From: DASSTY01 sp035760645
GTDB taxonomy: Bacteria > Gemmatimonadota > Gemmatimonadetes > Gemmatimonadales > GWC2-71-9
NCBI GenBank assembly: GCA_035760645.1
Contig: DASTSO010000141.1
Span: forward strand, 1 to 64,000
DNA length: 64,000 nucleotides
Direction of reading: 5' to 3'
A program made the position numbers and the translations under genes. The notes beneath the pieces were generated by a model that worked only from the letters and a program-made list of their open reading frames with translations, had not been told where the DNA came from and made no database searches. Shown here piece by piece: positions 26,855-35,733 of the stretch (positions within the stretch are counted from its first letter, which is position 1; each line of letters begins with the position of its first letter).

Positions 26855-28603
26855 TTAAGGGTCGCTTCCGGGCCGGTCTGTGACACGCGACACGTCGCCT
26901 CCCCCCGCCCCCTCCCCCACCCGCTCACAGAATTCCCGGACGAAGCGGCCACTCTCCCCGCTGCCGAAGCGCACGAGTACCACCTCCCCCTCGACCGCCT
27001 CGACGACGCCCTCGCCGTGCTTCGGGAGCCGCACCCGATCACCGGGCGCGAGCGGCGGGAGGGCCACGTGGTGCGGCCCCGCCGGCCCCGCCGGCCCCGC
27101 CGCGGCGGCGGGCTGCATCTCCTCGGGCAGCCGGATCCGCTCGGCCACGGGGTGGCGGCAGTTGTCGCAGGTACCGCACCCGTCCTCGCCCTCGAGCGAC
27201 TCGCCGAAGTAGTCGTAGAGCGCGCGCCAGCGGCAGCGCGCGCTCCGGGCATAGCCCTCCATGCGCTCCAGCTTCTCGCGATCGTGCTCGCCCCGCTCTG
27301 CGAAGCCGCGGGCGAGGGCCTCCAGCCGCTCGCGGCTCAGCCCCGCCGACTTCAGCCGAAAACGGACCCCGCGCTCCTCCTTCACCACCCCGGCGTCCTT
27401 CAGCGCGGCGAGCACGACGCGCACCTTGGTCTTCGCCACCCCCTGCGCCGCCGCCTGCACCGCCGTGAGCGCCACGGCGGCGCGGTCGGCGCCGAGACCG
27501 CTGAGGGCGTCGTGGACGGCCACCACCTCCTCGGCCCGCGGGTGCTTCCCGCCCAGGAAGAAGAGCTGGGTGCGCCGGTCCTGCGCGTCGTAGAGCAGCA
27601 CGCACTCGGCGGGCTCGCCGTCGCGGCCCGCCCGGCCGGCCTCCTGGTAGTAGGCCTCGAGCGAGCCGGGCAGGTCGTAGTGGACGACGAAACGGATGTC
27701 TGCCTTGTCGATCCCCATGCCGAAGGCGTTGGTGGCCACCATCGCCCGGAGCTCGCCGGCCATGAAGCGATCCTGCACCGCGCGTCGCTCCTTCGCCGGG
27801 AGCCTGCCGTGGTAGCGGCCCACCTCGAGCCCCTCGGCCCAGAGGAAGTCGGCCACCTCCTCGACGTGCCGCACCGTGGCGCAGTAAATGATGCCCGTGC
27901 CGGCATTTGCCTCGAGGAGCCGCACCAGCTCGGTGCGCTTCTGCGCATCCCCCGTGACGCGCTCGACGGAGAAGCGGAGGTTGGGGCGAAAGATGCCGGT
28001 GTTGACCACCTGCATCCCCGGCCGGCCGAGCTGGGCGCGGATGTCGTCCACCACCTCGGGCGTGGCCGTGGCGGTGAGGGCGAGGATGGGCGGATCACCC
28101 AGCGCGGCGACGGCCTGGCGCAGCCCGAGGTAGGAAGGGCGGAAGTCGTGGCCCCACTCCGAGATGCAGTGCGCCTCGTCGATGACGACGAAGTCGATCG
28201 TGGTGGCCTCGAGCGTGGCGAGGAACTCGGGGCTGGTCAGCCGCTCGGGGGTGGTGAAGACGAACTCGCTCTCCTCGTCGGTGATGCGCGCGAGCGCCTC
28301 GCGCTCCTCGCCCCGCGAGAGCGTGCTGTTGACGGCCTCGGCGTCGAGGCCCAGCTCGCCGAGCTTGTCGACCTGGTCCTTCATGAGGGAGATGAGCGGC
28401 GAGACGACGATCGTCGTCCCCTCGAGATGGAGCGCCGGGAGCTGGTAGCAGAGCGACTTCCCCGCGCCGGTGGGCATGATGGCGAGCGTGTCCTCCCCGG
28501 CGAGCACCGACTCGACCACCTCCGCCTGGCCGGGGCGCAGACGCAAGAGGCCGAAGGTGTCGCGCAGGGTCCGGGAGAGCCCGCGCCGGATCCTGGCGTT
28601 CAT
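26855..28603 (-). CDS. recQ: RecQ-type ATP-dependent DNA helicase
   Basis: A 582-aa SF2 helicase. Motifs are in order: LRPGQAEVVESVLAGEDTLAIMPTGAGKS (motif 0 and Walker A), VIDEAHCISEWGHDFRPSY (DEAH box plus RecQ aromatic loop), LALTATATPEVVDDI, and the C-terminal helicase motifs MVATNAFGMGIDKADIRFVVHYDLP and YQEAGRAGRDGEPAECVLLY. A RecQ zinc site follows (CRWRALYDYFGE to CGTCDNC). In place of an HRDC domain the last 55 residues form a small beta-rich region (PGDRVRLPKHGEGVVEAVEGE) similar to the DUF3553 tails of some UvrD/RecQ proteins. The ATG lies only 6-7 bases from a TACTTC element, so the message may be leaderless. Confidence 0.95.
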   Translation of the reverse strand: MNARIRRGLSRTLRDTFGLLRLRPGQAEVVESVLAGEDTLAIMPTGAGKSLCYQLPALHLEGTTIVVSPLISLMKDQVDKLGELGLDAEAVNSTLSRGEEREALARITDEESEFVFTTPERLTSPEFLATLEATTIDFVVIDEAHCISEWGHDFRPSYLGLRQAVAALGDPPILALTATATPEVVDDIRAQLGRPGMQVVNTGIFRPNLRFSVERVTGDAQKRTELVRLLEANAGTGIIYCATVRHVEEVADFLWAEGLEVGRYHGRLPAKERRAVQDRFMAGELRAMVATNAFGMGIDKADIRFVVHYDLPGSLEAYYQEAGRAGRDGEPAECVLLYDAQDRRTQLFFLGGKHPRAEEVVAVHDALSGLGADRAAVALTAVQAAAQGVAKTKVRVVLAALKDAGVVKEERGVRFRLKSAGLSRERLEALARGFAERGEHDREKLERMEGYARSARCRWRALYDYFGESLEGEDGCGTCDNCRHPVAERIRLPEEMQPAAAAGPAGPAGPHHVALPPLAPGDRVRLPKHGEGVVEAVEGEVVLVRFGSGESGRFVREFCERVGEGAGGGDVSRVTDRPGSDP

Positions 28604-28686
28604 CCCCTAGAAGTAGCACGCGGGCGCGCGGGCGGCGTGTGCGCGGTCACATCGCCCCTTCCCGGGCCAGGGTTTAATGAACGACG

Positions 28687-29754
28687 ATGTCCACCCCGGC
28701 CCGTCGTGCCCCCACCGTGACGCTGAGCTGGCGCTCGGTCCCCGCACTGGCCGCCGCGCTGGCCCTGGGCCTCGGAGCGCTCGCCGCGTTCCGCTTCCTC
28801 ATCCGGCCGCTCGCGCTCCTCACCATCGCGATCACGATCGGCGAGGCGCTCATCCCGCTCGTCGAACGCCTGGCGCGGCGGGTGCCGCGCGCGCTCGCCA
28901 TCGGCATCGTCTTCTTCGGCGTCTTCCTCGCGGCGGGACTCCTGGGCTGGATCGTCGTCCCGCGTCTCGTCGCGCAGGGCCAGGCGTTCGCCGAGCGGGT
29001 GCCCGAGCTCGTGGCGCGCGCCCGGGCGTGGCTCGAGCGGCTCCCGTGGTTCTCGGGCGACCAGCTCGCGCAGTACCTCGGGCCCCGGCTCGCCCAGGCC
29101 GGGGGGCTCCTCGTCAGCCTGCCGCTCCAGCTCTTCTCGCTCGCGGCGGACGTGCTGGTGGTCGTCTTTCTCGCGATCTACTGGGTGGCCGGGGTGCCGG
29201 CGCTCCGCCGCTTCGTCTACTCGCTCTTTCCGCTCGAGCACCGCATCGGGGCGGCCCAGGTCTTCGGCGACATGGCCCGCGCCATGGGCGGCTACGTGCG
29301 CGGGGCGGCGATCAACGCCGTCATCATGGGCGCGCTCGCCTGGCTCGGGCTCTCCCTCATCGGCGTGGACTACGCCATCGTCCTCGGCGTGCTGACGATG
29401 CTGGGCGAGCCGATCCCGTTCCTGGGCCCGCTGCTCGCGGCCATCCCCGTGGTGCTGATCGCGCTGCTGCAGTCGCCCGCGAAAGCGCTCCTGGCGCTCG
29501 GGCTCTACGTGATCCTGCAGAACGTGGAGGGCCACCTGCTCACCCCCAACATCATGCGGCGCGAGACCGAGGTGCCGCAGACGCTGGTCATCTTCGCCCT
29601 GCTCGCCGGCGGGGCGGTGGGTGGGCTCCTGGGGGTGCTCGTCGCGCTGCCGCTCGCCGGCGCGGTCCGGGTGTTCCTGCTCCGCGTGATCGCCCCGGCG
29701 ATCCGTCGGCGGGTGGGCGCACCCCCGCCGGACGGTGTGACGCCGGCCACATAG
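28687..29754 (+). CDS. AI-2E family transporter (PerM/TqsA-like permease)
   Basis: A 355-aa inner-membrane protein with about 7-8 hydrophobic segments and the family's conserved end region (LGEPIPFLGPLLAAIPVVLIAL, then GHLLTPNIMRRETEVPQTLVIFALL). Some family members export autoinducer-2 and others are Na+/H+ antiporters. The sequence does not decide between them. TTTAAT at 28673-28678 is a candidate -10 only 8 bases from the ATG, suggesting a leaderless transcript. It is divergent from recQ. Confidence 0.88.
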   Translation: MSTPARRAPTVTLSWRSVPALAAALALGLGALAAFRFLIRPLALLTIAITIGEALIPLVERLARRVPRALAIGIVFFGVFLAAGLLGWIVVPRLVAQGQAFAERVPELVARARAWLERLPWFSGDQLAQYLGPRLAQAGGLLVSLPLQLFSLAADVLVVVFLAIYWVAGVPALRRFVYSLFPLEHRIGAAQVFGDMARAMGGYVRGAAINAVIMGALAWLGLSLIGVDYAIVLGVLTMLGEPIPFLGPLLAAIPVVLIALLQSPAKALLALGLYVILQNVEGHLLTPNIMRRETEVPQTLVIFALLAGGAVGGLLGVLVALPLAGAVRVFLLRVIAPAIRRRVGAPPPDGVTPAT

Positions 29755-29772
29755 TTTCCCCCACCCGGGTGT

Positions 29773-30858
29773 TTGTGTGTAGCTCCCCGGCATCGCCGAG
29801 AGGCGCGGCGGGGTCGTGGTGGCGGTGGCGTGGCCGGAGCGGTGGTGGTCGACGGACGAGTCCCGGAAGTGCAGGTCCCCTCGCGCGTTCTTTCCCCTGG
29901 TCAGGATCCGTCGAGCTTCGTTCCGGTCCCGGGCTGCCCCCCGGGCGGCGCGAGCGCCCCGACGGACGCGGCGCGGCTGCGCTCGCTCGCCGACGCACCC
30001 GCGAGCGCGGGCCCCGTGCTCCTGCTCGCGGCCCACCCCGACGACGAGATCATCGGCGCCGGCGTCCTCCTGCAGCGCGGCGCGGACGTGACCGTCGCGC
30101 ACGTGACCGACGGCGCCCCACGCGCGCCGGCCGATGCGCGCGCCGCGGGCTTCACGCGGCGGGAGGACTACGCCGCCGCCCGCCGCCGCGAGCGCGCCGC
30201 GGCGCTCGCGCTCTGCGGCATCGAGCCCGCCCGCCAGCGCGACCTCGGCGTCGCCGATCAGGAGGCCTCGCTCGACCTCGCCGCCCTCGCGCACGCGGTG
30301 CTCGCGCTGCTGCGCGACGTGCGTCCCGCGCTCCTGCTGACGCACGCCTACGAAGGCGGCCACCCCGACCACGACGCCACCGCCTTCGCCGCGCACGCCG
30401 CGTGTGCGCTCGCGGGCACGGCCCCGCGCCGGCCCGCGTCGCCGACGCTCGTCGAGTTCACGAGCTACCACGCCGCAGGCGCCCACGCCCCGAGGGGCGA
30501 GGGCGACGCGGGAGGAATCGCCCTCGGTCGCTTCCTGCCCGGGGTGGACGACACGCGCGCGGTCGGCCCCATGAGCGCCGATCCCATGCGCCGGGAGCTC
30601 GTGCTGCAGCCCACGCCCGACGAGCGGGCCGTGCGCGAGCGCATGCTCGATGCCCATGCCTCGCAGGCGCGCACGGTCGCGCCGTTCAGAGAGAGTGGGG
30701 TCGAGCGCCTTCGGCTCGCGCCCCGATATCGATTCACCGCCCCGCCGCACGCGGGCCGCCTGTACTACGAGCAGTTCGACTGGGGGATGACGGGCCCGCG
30801 CTGGCGCGCCCTCGCGCGCGAGGCGCTCGCGCGGCTGGGGCTCGAGGAGCCGTTGTGA
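29773..30858 (+). CDS. PIG-L family deacetylase
   Basis: A LmbE/PIG-L-fold zinc-dependent N-deacetylase. The zinc motif AAHPDDEIIGAG, the GGHPDHDATAFAAH motif and a C-terminal histidine segment (MLDAHASQART) are present. The reading frame opens at a GTG at 29773, but the first 65 or so codons are Arg/Gly-rich and unlike the family. The true start may be a later GTG, for example 29869. Family members remove N-acetyl from amino sugars, as in mycothiol and bacillithiol synthesis or lipid modification. Its stop overlaps the start of the GT4 gene (GTGA). Confidence 0.8.
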   Translation: MCVAPRHRREARRGRGGGGVAGAVVVDGRVPEVQVPSRVLSPGQDPSSFVPVPGCPPGGASAPTDAARLRSLADAPASAGPVLLLAAHPDDEIIGAGVLLQRGADVTVAHVTDGAPRAPADARAAGFTRREDYAAARRRERAAALALCGIEPARQRDLGVADQEASLDLAALAHAVLALLRDVRPALLLTHAYEGGHPDHDATAFAAHAACALAGTAPRRPASPTLVEFTSYHAAGAHAPRGEGDAGGIALGRFLPGVDDTRAVGPMSADPMRRELVLQPTPDERAVRERMLDAHASQARTVAPFRESGVERLRLAPRYRFTAPPHAGRLYYEQFDWGMTGPRWRALAREALARLGLEEPL

Positions 30859-31907
30859 CGCTGACCGTCCTGAACGTCGCCTTCCCGCTCGCCCCCGTGG
30901 GGCCCGACGCCGTCGGCGGCGCCGAGCAGGTCCTCACGCAGGTGGACCGCGCGCTGGTGCGCGCCGGACACCGCTCGATCGTGATCGCCTGCGAGGGCTC
31001 GCGCGTGGCGGGCGAGCTGCAGGCGGTGCCCCGCCGCGCCGAGCCGCTCGACGGCGCGGCCTGGGGCGAGATCCACCGGCACCACGCCGAGGCGATCCGC
31101 GACGTGCTCGCGCGCTGGCCCGTGGACCTCGTGCACATGCACGGGATCGACTTCCACCGCTACCTCCCGCCGCCCGGCGTGCCGGTGCTCGCCACGCTGC
31201 ATCTGCCGCCGGCGTGGTATCCGGCGGAGGTCTTCCGGCTCGACCGGCCGGGGACGTGGGTGCACTGCGTGTCGCACGCGCAGGCGGCGAGCTGCCCGCC
31301 GAGCTCGCGCCTGCTCTCGCCGATCCCGAACGGGGTGCCGGTCGATGAGTTCGCCGGGGCGCGCCCGTCCGCGCGCCGGCGCACCTTCGCGGCCGCCCTC
31401 GGCCGCATCTGTCCGGAGAAGGGCTTTCATCTGGCGCTGGAGGCAGCGCGGCGCGCCGACGCGGCGCTGCTGCTCGCCGGAGCGGTGTTCCCGTTCGAGG
31501 AGCACCGGCGCTACTTCGAGCGGGAGATCCGCCCGCGGCTCGACCGCCGGCGCCGCTTCGTCGGCCCGGTGGGCGTGCGCTCGAAGCGCGGGCTGCTGGG
31601 CCGCGCGCGCTGCCTGCTCGTGCCCAGCCTCGCGCCCGAAACGAGCTCGCTCGTGGCGATGGAGGCGCTCGCCTCCGGCACGCCCGTCGTCGCGTTCCGC
31701 GTCGGGGCCCTGAGCGAGATCGTCGAGCACGGCCGCACCGGCTACCTCGTCGACGACGCGCACGAGATGGCCGAGGCGATCGCGAGCGTCCCCACGCTCG
31801 ACCCGGCCGAGTGCCGCGCGGCGGCGCGCGAGCGCTTCTCCGCCACCCGGATGAGCGCCCGCTACCTCGACCGCTACGCCGCCATCGCCGAGGGGTGCGC
31901 CGCATGA
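30855..31907 (+). CDS. GT4 family glycosyltransferase
   Basis: A 350-aa GT-B glycosyltransferase starting at GTG. The N-terminal half has VGGAEQVLTQVDRALVRAGH and DLVHMHGIDFHRYLP. The C-terminal half has the GT4 donor-binding segment with the E-x7-E pattern (ETSSLVAMEALASGTPVVAF) and VGALSEIVEHGRTGYLVDD. Coupling to a PIG-L deacetylase upstream and an acyltransferase-like gene downstream points to a three-step route to an amino-sugar conjugate or glycolipid. The product is unknown. Confidence 0.87.
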   Translation: MTLTVLNVAFPLAPVGPDAVGGAEQVLTQVDRALVRAGHRSIVIACEGSRVAGELQAVPRRAEPLDGAAWGEIHRHHAEAIRDVLARWPVDLVHMHGIDFHRYLPPPGVPVLATLHLPPAWYPAEVFRLDRPGTWVHCVSHAQAASCPPSSRLLSPIPNGVPVDEFAGARPSARRRTFAAALGRICPEKGFHLALEAARRADAALLLAGAVFPFEEHRRYFEREIRPRLDRRRRFVGPVGVRSKRGLLGRARCLLVPSLAPETSSLVAMEALASGTPVVAFRVGALSEIVEHGRTGYLVDDAHEMAEAIASVPTLDPAECRAAARERFSATRMSARYLDRYAAIAEGCAA

Positions 31908-32956
31908 CGAGCGCGCCCGCCCGCCTCGGGGGGAGCCGCCGGCCGCCGCTCCCGGGCGGCGTCGCGGCCCGGGTCCTCCGCTCCGCGGCCGAGCTCGAGG
32001 CGCTCGCGCCCGCATGGGCGGCGCTCTGGGCCCGTTGTCCCGGGGCGAGCCCGTTCCAGGCACCCGAGTGGCTCCTGCCGTGGTGGCGGCAGTTCGGCGA
32101 GGGGACGCCGTTCGCCGTCGCGCTCCATGCGCGAGGCGACGACGGGGCGAGCCGGCTCGTCGGGCTCGCGCCGCTCTACGTCTACGCCGGCGACGGCGCG
32201 CGGCGGCTGTTGCCGATCGGGATCGGCATCTCCGACCACCTCGATGCGCTGCTCGATCCGACGCTCCCGCCCGACACGGCCGACGCCCTCCTCGCCGCGC
32301 TCATCCCACACGCCGCGGAGTTCTCCCGCGTGGAGCTCCCGCTCCTGCCGCCCGACTCGCCACTCCGGCGCGCGCGCGCGCCGGCCGGGTGGCGGGACGC
32401 GACCGCGGACGACGAGCCGCACCTCGTGCTCGAGCTGCCCGCGCCCCGGCGGCCCATCTGGAAGTCCGCGCGCTATGCCCGCCGGCAGCTCGAGCGCGAG
32501 GGCACGGTGACGCTCGCGACGGCGGACGCCGGCTCGAGTGCCGCCGAGGTGCTCGACGCGCTGGAGGGGCTCCTCGCGCTGCACGCGGCGCGCTGGCGCG
32601 CGCGCGGCGAAGCGGGCGTGCTCGACGATCCGGCGGTGCAGCGCTTCCACCGCGATGCCGCGCCCGGCCTCGCGCGGCGCGGGCTGCTCCGGCTGCACGT
32701 GCTGCGCGTCGCGGACCGGACCGCCGCGGCGGGCCTGGTGCTCCGCACCCCGCGCTGGGCGGCCTCGTACATCACGGGCTTCGCCCCCGCGCTCGAGCGC
32801 GCGAGCCCGGGCACCGTGCTCCTGGGTCACGCCATCGCGGCCGCGGAGGGCGACGGCGCGGCGGAGTTCGATTTTCTGCGGGGGCTCGAGCCCTACAAGC
32901 GCCGCTGGGGCGCGGTCGAGCGGCCCACGGCGCGGCGCGTGCTCGTGCCGGGCTAG
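31904..32956 (+). CDS. FemAB/CelD-like GNAT-fold acyltransferase
   Basis: A 350-aa protein starting at an ATG overlapping the GT4 stop (ATGA). It has the BioF2-like/CelD-like GNAT pattern: SPFQAPEWLLPWWRQFGEG near residue 48, a KSARYARRQLEREG basic segment near 190, and the end motif GDGAAEFDFLRGLEPYKRRWG near 325. Such enzymes transfer acyl or aminoacyl groups. Relatives occur in polysaccharide clusters and near PIG-L deacetylases. The substrate is unknown. Confidence 0.8.
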   Translation: MTSAPARLGGSRRPPLPGGVAARVLRSAAELEALAPAWAALWARCPGASPFQAPEWLLPWWRQFGEGTPFAVALHARGDDGASRLVGLAPLYVYAGDGARRLLPIGIGISDHLDALLDPTLPPDTADALLAALIPHAAEFSRVELPLLPPDSPLRRARAPAGWRDATADDEPHLVLELPAPRRPIWKSARYARRQLEREGTVTLATADAGSSAAEVLDALEGLLALHAARWRARGEAGVLDDPAVQRFHRDAAPGLARRGLLRLHVLRVADRTAAAGLVLRTPRWAASYITGFAPALERASPGTVLLGHAIAAAEGDGAAEFDFLRGLEPYKRRWGAVERPTARRVLVPG

Positions 32957-32968
32957 CGGGGAGGTCGG

Positions 32969-34279
32969 ATGGCACTCTTCGCCGATCGCCACGACGCGGG
33001 CCGCCGCCTGGCCGCCGCCCTCCAACGCTACGCCGGGCGGGACGACCTGCTCGTGCTGGGCCTGCCGCGCGGCGGCGTGCCGGTCGCGTGGGAGGTGGCG
33101 CAGGCGCTTCACGCGCCCCTCGACGTCTTCGTCGTGCGGAAGCTCGGCGTGCCGGGCCACGAGGAGCTCGCCATGGGCGCGATCGCGAGCGGAGGGGTCG
33201 TGGTCACCGTGCCCGAGCTCCTCGACACGCTCGGCATCCCGCCCGCGGTCGTGGAGCGCGCGGCACGCCTGGAGGCGCAGGAGGTCGCGCGGCGCGAGCA
33301 CCTCTACCGCGGCGACCGGCCCTTCCCCGACGTTCGCGGCCGCACGGTGCTGCTGGTGGACGACGGGCTCGCCACCGGCGCCACGATGCGCGCCGCGGTC
33401 GAGGCGCTCCGGCGGCTGGGCCCGCGCGAGGTGGTGGTCGCGGTCCCGGTCGGCGCGCCGGAGACGTGCGCGGAGTTCCAGCAGGACGTGGCCGAGACGA
33501 TCTGCGCCACCACGCCCTCGCCGTTCCAGGCGGTGGGGCTCTGGTACCGCGACTTCGAGCAGACGAGCGACGCGGAGGTGCAGGCGCTGCTCGCGCCGCC
33601 GCTCATGGAGGTGGAGCGCGAGATCACGCTCGATCTCGGGCCGGTACGGCTCGCCGCCACCCTCGGCGTCCCGGCCGCGCGCCGCGGGGTCGTGCTCTTC
33701 GCGCACGGCAGCGGGAGCAGCCGGCACAGTCCGCGCAACCGCTACGTCGCGGGCGAGCTGCAGCGCGCGGGGTTCGCGACGGTGCTGGCCGATCTCCTCA
33801 CCGAGGCAGAGGAGCGGGCCGACGCGGTGGATGCGCACCTGCGCTTCGACATCGGCATGCTGGCGGAACGGCTGGCGGGCATCGTGGACCAGCTGGGCCG
33901 TCTGCCCGAGACGCGAGGCCTTCCGGTGGGACTCTTCGGCGCGAGCACCGGCGGGGGGGCGGCGCTCGTCGCCGCGGCCGGGCGGCCGGACGCGGTGCGC
34001 GCCGTCGTCTCGCGCGGCGGGCGGCCCGATCTCGCCGGCGCCGCACTCGCGCGCGTGCGCGCGCCGACGCTGCTCGTCGTGGGCGGGCGGGACGATGTGG
34101 TGATCGAGCTGAACGAGACGGCGCGCGCACGGATGCCGGGCGAGGTGCGGCTCGAGATCGTTCCCGGCGCCACGCACCTCTTCGAGGAGCCGGGCGCGCT
34201 CGAAGCGGTGGCGCGCCTGGCGGTGGCGTGGTTCGAGCGGTGGCTCGGCCGGGGGCCCGCGCCGGCGGCGCCGGGCTAG
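32969..34279 (+). CDS. Phosphoribosyltransferase fused to dienelactone-hydrolase-like alpha/beta hydrolase
   Basis: A 436-aa protein with CGGGGAGG upstream of its ATG. Residues about 1-215 are a type I phosphoribosyltransferase domain (VLGLPRGGVPVAWEVA, VVRKLGVPGHEELAMGAIA, PRPP loop VLLVDDGLATGATM). Residues about 225-430 are an alpha/beta hydrolase of dienelactone-hydrolase type, with nucleophile serine in LFGASTGGGAAL, acid in VVGGRDDVV and histidine in PGATHLFEE. The same fusion recurs in other bacteria, so it is genuine. Its substrate is not known to me. It starts 12 bases after the acyltransferase gene. Confidence 0.88.
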   Translation: MALFADRHDAGRRLAAALQRYAGRDDLLVLGLPRGGVPVAWEVAQALHAPLDVFVVRKLGVPGHEELAMGAIASGGVVVTVPELLDTLGIPPAVVERAARLEAQEVARREHLYRGDRPFPDVRGRTVLLVDDGLATGATMRAAVEALRRLGPREVVVAVPVGAPETCAEFQQDVAETICATTPSPFQAVGLWYRDFEQTSDAEVQALLAPPLMEVEREITLDLGPVRLAATLGVPAARRGVVLFAHGSGSSRHSPRNRYVAGELQRAGFATVLADLLTEAEERADAVDAHLRFDIGMLAERLAGIVDQLGRLPETRGLPVGLFGASTGGGAALVAAAGRPDAVRAVVSRGGRPDLAGAALARVRAPTLLVVGGRDDVVIELNETARARMPGEVRLEIVPGATHLFEEPGALEAVARLAVAWFERWLGRGPAPAAPG

Positions 34280-34881
34280 TCGGCGCAGCCCTTGCCGTTG
34301 CGGGTACAGGTGAAGATCCAGGCGGGCAGCACGTTGCGCGGCTCGAACTCCTGGTGCACGTCGCCGAAGACGCGCTCGAGGTCGCTCCGCACCGCGCGGG
34401 TGAACTGATAGATCAGCACCTGCCCACCCGGCCGCAGCGCGTGGCAGGTGGCGCGCAGGATCTCGTCGCGCAGGGCGGGCGTCATCGTGGAGTAGGGAAT
34501 CCCCGAGACGACGAGGTCGGCGGGCCCGGTGCCGAGGCGCGCGAGCGCGGGGCCGACGTCGCTCGCCGAGCCGTGGACCACGCTGAGGCGCGGATCCGGA
34601 TGGCGCGCGGTGAGATACTCGACGAACTCACGGTTCATCTCGATCGCCACGAGACGCCCGTCGGGGGCGAGGTGCCGCAGGAAGGTGCCCGTCAGGGTCC
34701 CGACGCCGGGGCCGAACTCGACGACGACGCGCGCGCGCCGCCAGTCCACGTGACGCTGCAGCCGCCGCACCAGGAAGCGCGAGCTGGGGATGACCGAGCC
34801 CAGCATGCGCGGGTGCTTGAAGAAGTTGCGCCCGAAGAGGAGCATCTGCTCCGCCTGCCCCGATGCGATCCGCAGCCCCAC
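34276..34881 (-). CDS. Class I SAM-dependent methyltransferase (phospholipid N-methyltransferase-like)
   Basis: A 201-aa protein from a GTG with GGAGGG just upstream. It has the SAM-binding glycine motif VVEFGPGVGTLTGTFLRHL near residue 53, the acidic LVAIEMNREFVEYL and a VSGIPYSTM catalytic-region motif. The N-terminal FFKHPRMLGSVIPSSRFLVRRL is typical of PmtA-like methyltransferases and their KsgA-related relatives. A role in phosphatidylethanolamine methylation is possible but not proven. Its stop overlaps the opposite-strand fusion gene by 4 bases. Confidence 0.82.
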   Translation of the reverse strand: MGLRIASGQAEQMLLFGRNFFKHPRMLGSVIPSSRFLVRRLQRHVDWRRARVVVEFGPGVGTLTGTFLRHLAPDGRLVAIEMNREFVEYLTARHPDPRLSVVHGSASDVGPALARLGTGPADLVVSGIPYSTMTPALRDEILRATCHALRPGGQVLIYQFTRAVRSDLERVFGDVHQEFEPRNVLPAWIFTCTRNGKGCAD

Positions 34882-34970
34882 GTACCCTCCTCCGCTGAGT
34901 GAGTCGGCCAGCGCGCTCCTGAATCAATGGCTAATCGCGTCCCGGCACGAACGGAACGCCCGGGCGGCGG

Positions 34971-35678
34971 CTAGGCGCCGTGGGCGTCCGCATCGGCGTC
35001 GGCCTCGCTCTCGCGCCGCAGGCTGAAGCCCACGCCGCGTACGGTGACGATGAGGTTCTCGCCGGCCGCCCCCTGCAGCTTGCGGCGCAGGTTGCCGACG
35101 TGCACGTCCACCACGTTGCTCTCGGGATCGAAGTGCATGTCCCACACCTTCTCGAGCAGCGTCGTGCGGCGCACCACCTCCTCGGGATGCAACAGGAAGA
35201 ACTCGAGGAGCTGGAACTCCTTCGGCGTGAGGTCGAGCGCGCGGTCGTTGACGCGCGCCACGTGCCGCAGCCGGTCGAGCGAGATCGGCCCGTAGCGGAG
35301 CACGTCGAGCCGCTCGGCGCCCCCGCGGCGGTGCAGCGCGCGGATGCGGGCCAGCAGCTCGTCGAAGCGGAACGGCTTGGCGAGGTAGTCGTCGGCGCCG
35401 GCGTCGAGCCCGCGCACGACGTCCTCGGTCGAGTCGCGGCTCGTCAGCATGAGGATCGGCGTCGTGCGCCCCTCGCGCCGCAGCTCGCCGGCGATCTGGA
35501 AGCCGTTCTTCTTCGGCAGCACGACGTCGAGGAGGATCAGGTCGTAGTCGTAGACGTGCGCCAGCATCGTGGCCTCCTCGCCGTCCGGCGCGACGTCCAC
35601 GACGTGGCCCTCCTCCTTGAGCCCCTGCTCGATGAAGCCCGCGACCTTCCGGTCGTCTTCCACCACGAGAATCTTCAT
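34971..35678 (-). CDS. OmpR-family response regulator
   Basis: A 235-aa protein. The receiver domain (1-115) has acidic residues ED8-D9, acceptor D51 (LILLDVVLP) and K101 (LAKPF). An OmpR/PhoB winged-helix domain follows (about 130-225; LTPKEFQLLEFFLLHPEEVVRR and NVVDVHVGNLRRKL). It resembles CusR/CopR-type regulators. It lies 55 bases after the GAF kinase on the same strand, so the pair form an operon. OmpR-family proteins typically bind direct repeats about 11 bp apart. Exactly such repeats precede the usp, nos and multicopper oxidase genes, making this the leading candidate to bind them. Confidence 0.93.
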   Translation of the reverse strand: MKILVVEDDRKVAGFIEQGLKEEGHVVDVAPDGEEATMLAHVYDYDLILLDVVLPKKNGFQIAGELRREGRTTPILMLTSRDSTEDVVRGLDAGADDYLAKPFRFDELLARIRALHRRGGAERLDVLRYGPISLDRLRHVARVNDRALDLTPKEFQLLEFFLLHPEEVVRRTTLLEKVWDMHFDPESNVVDVHVGNLRRKLQGAAGENLIVTVRGVGFSLRRESEADADADAHGA

Positions 35679-35733
35679 GCCCTCACTCCGGGGGATGGAT
35701 CGATGGACGTGGCGCGCATGTCGCCGCCGCGGC

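Noticed and set aside
29773..32956. Bacillithiol or mycothiol synthesis cluster
   Set aside because: Deacetylase and GT4 types match, but there is no BshC or MshC ligase and the third gene is a FemAB/CelD-like protein. The pathway cannot be named.
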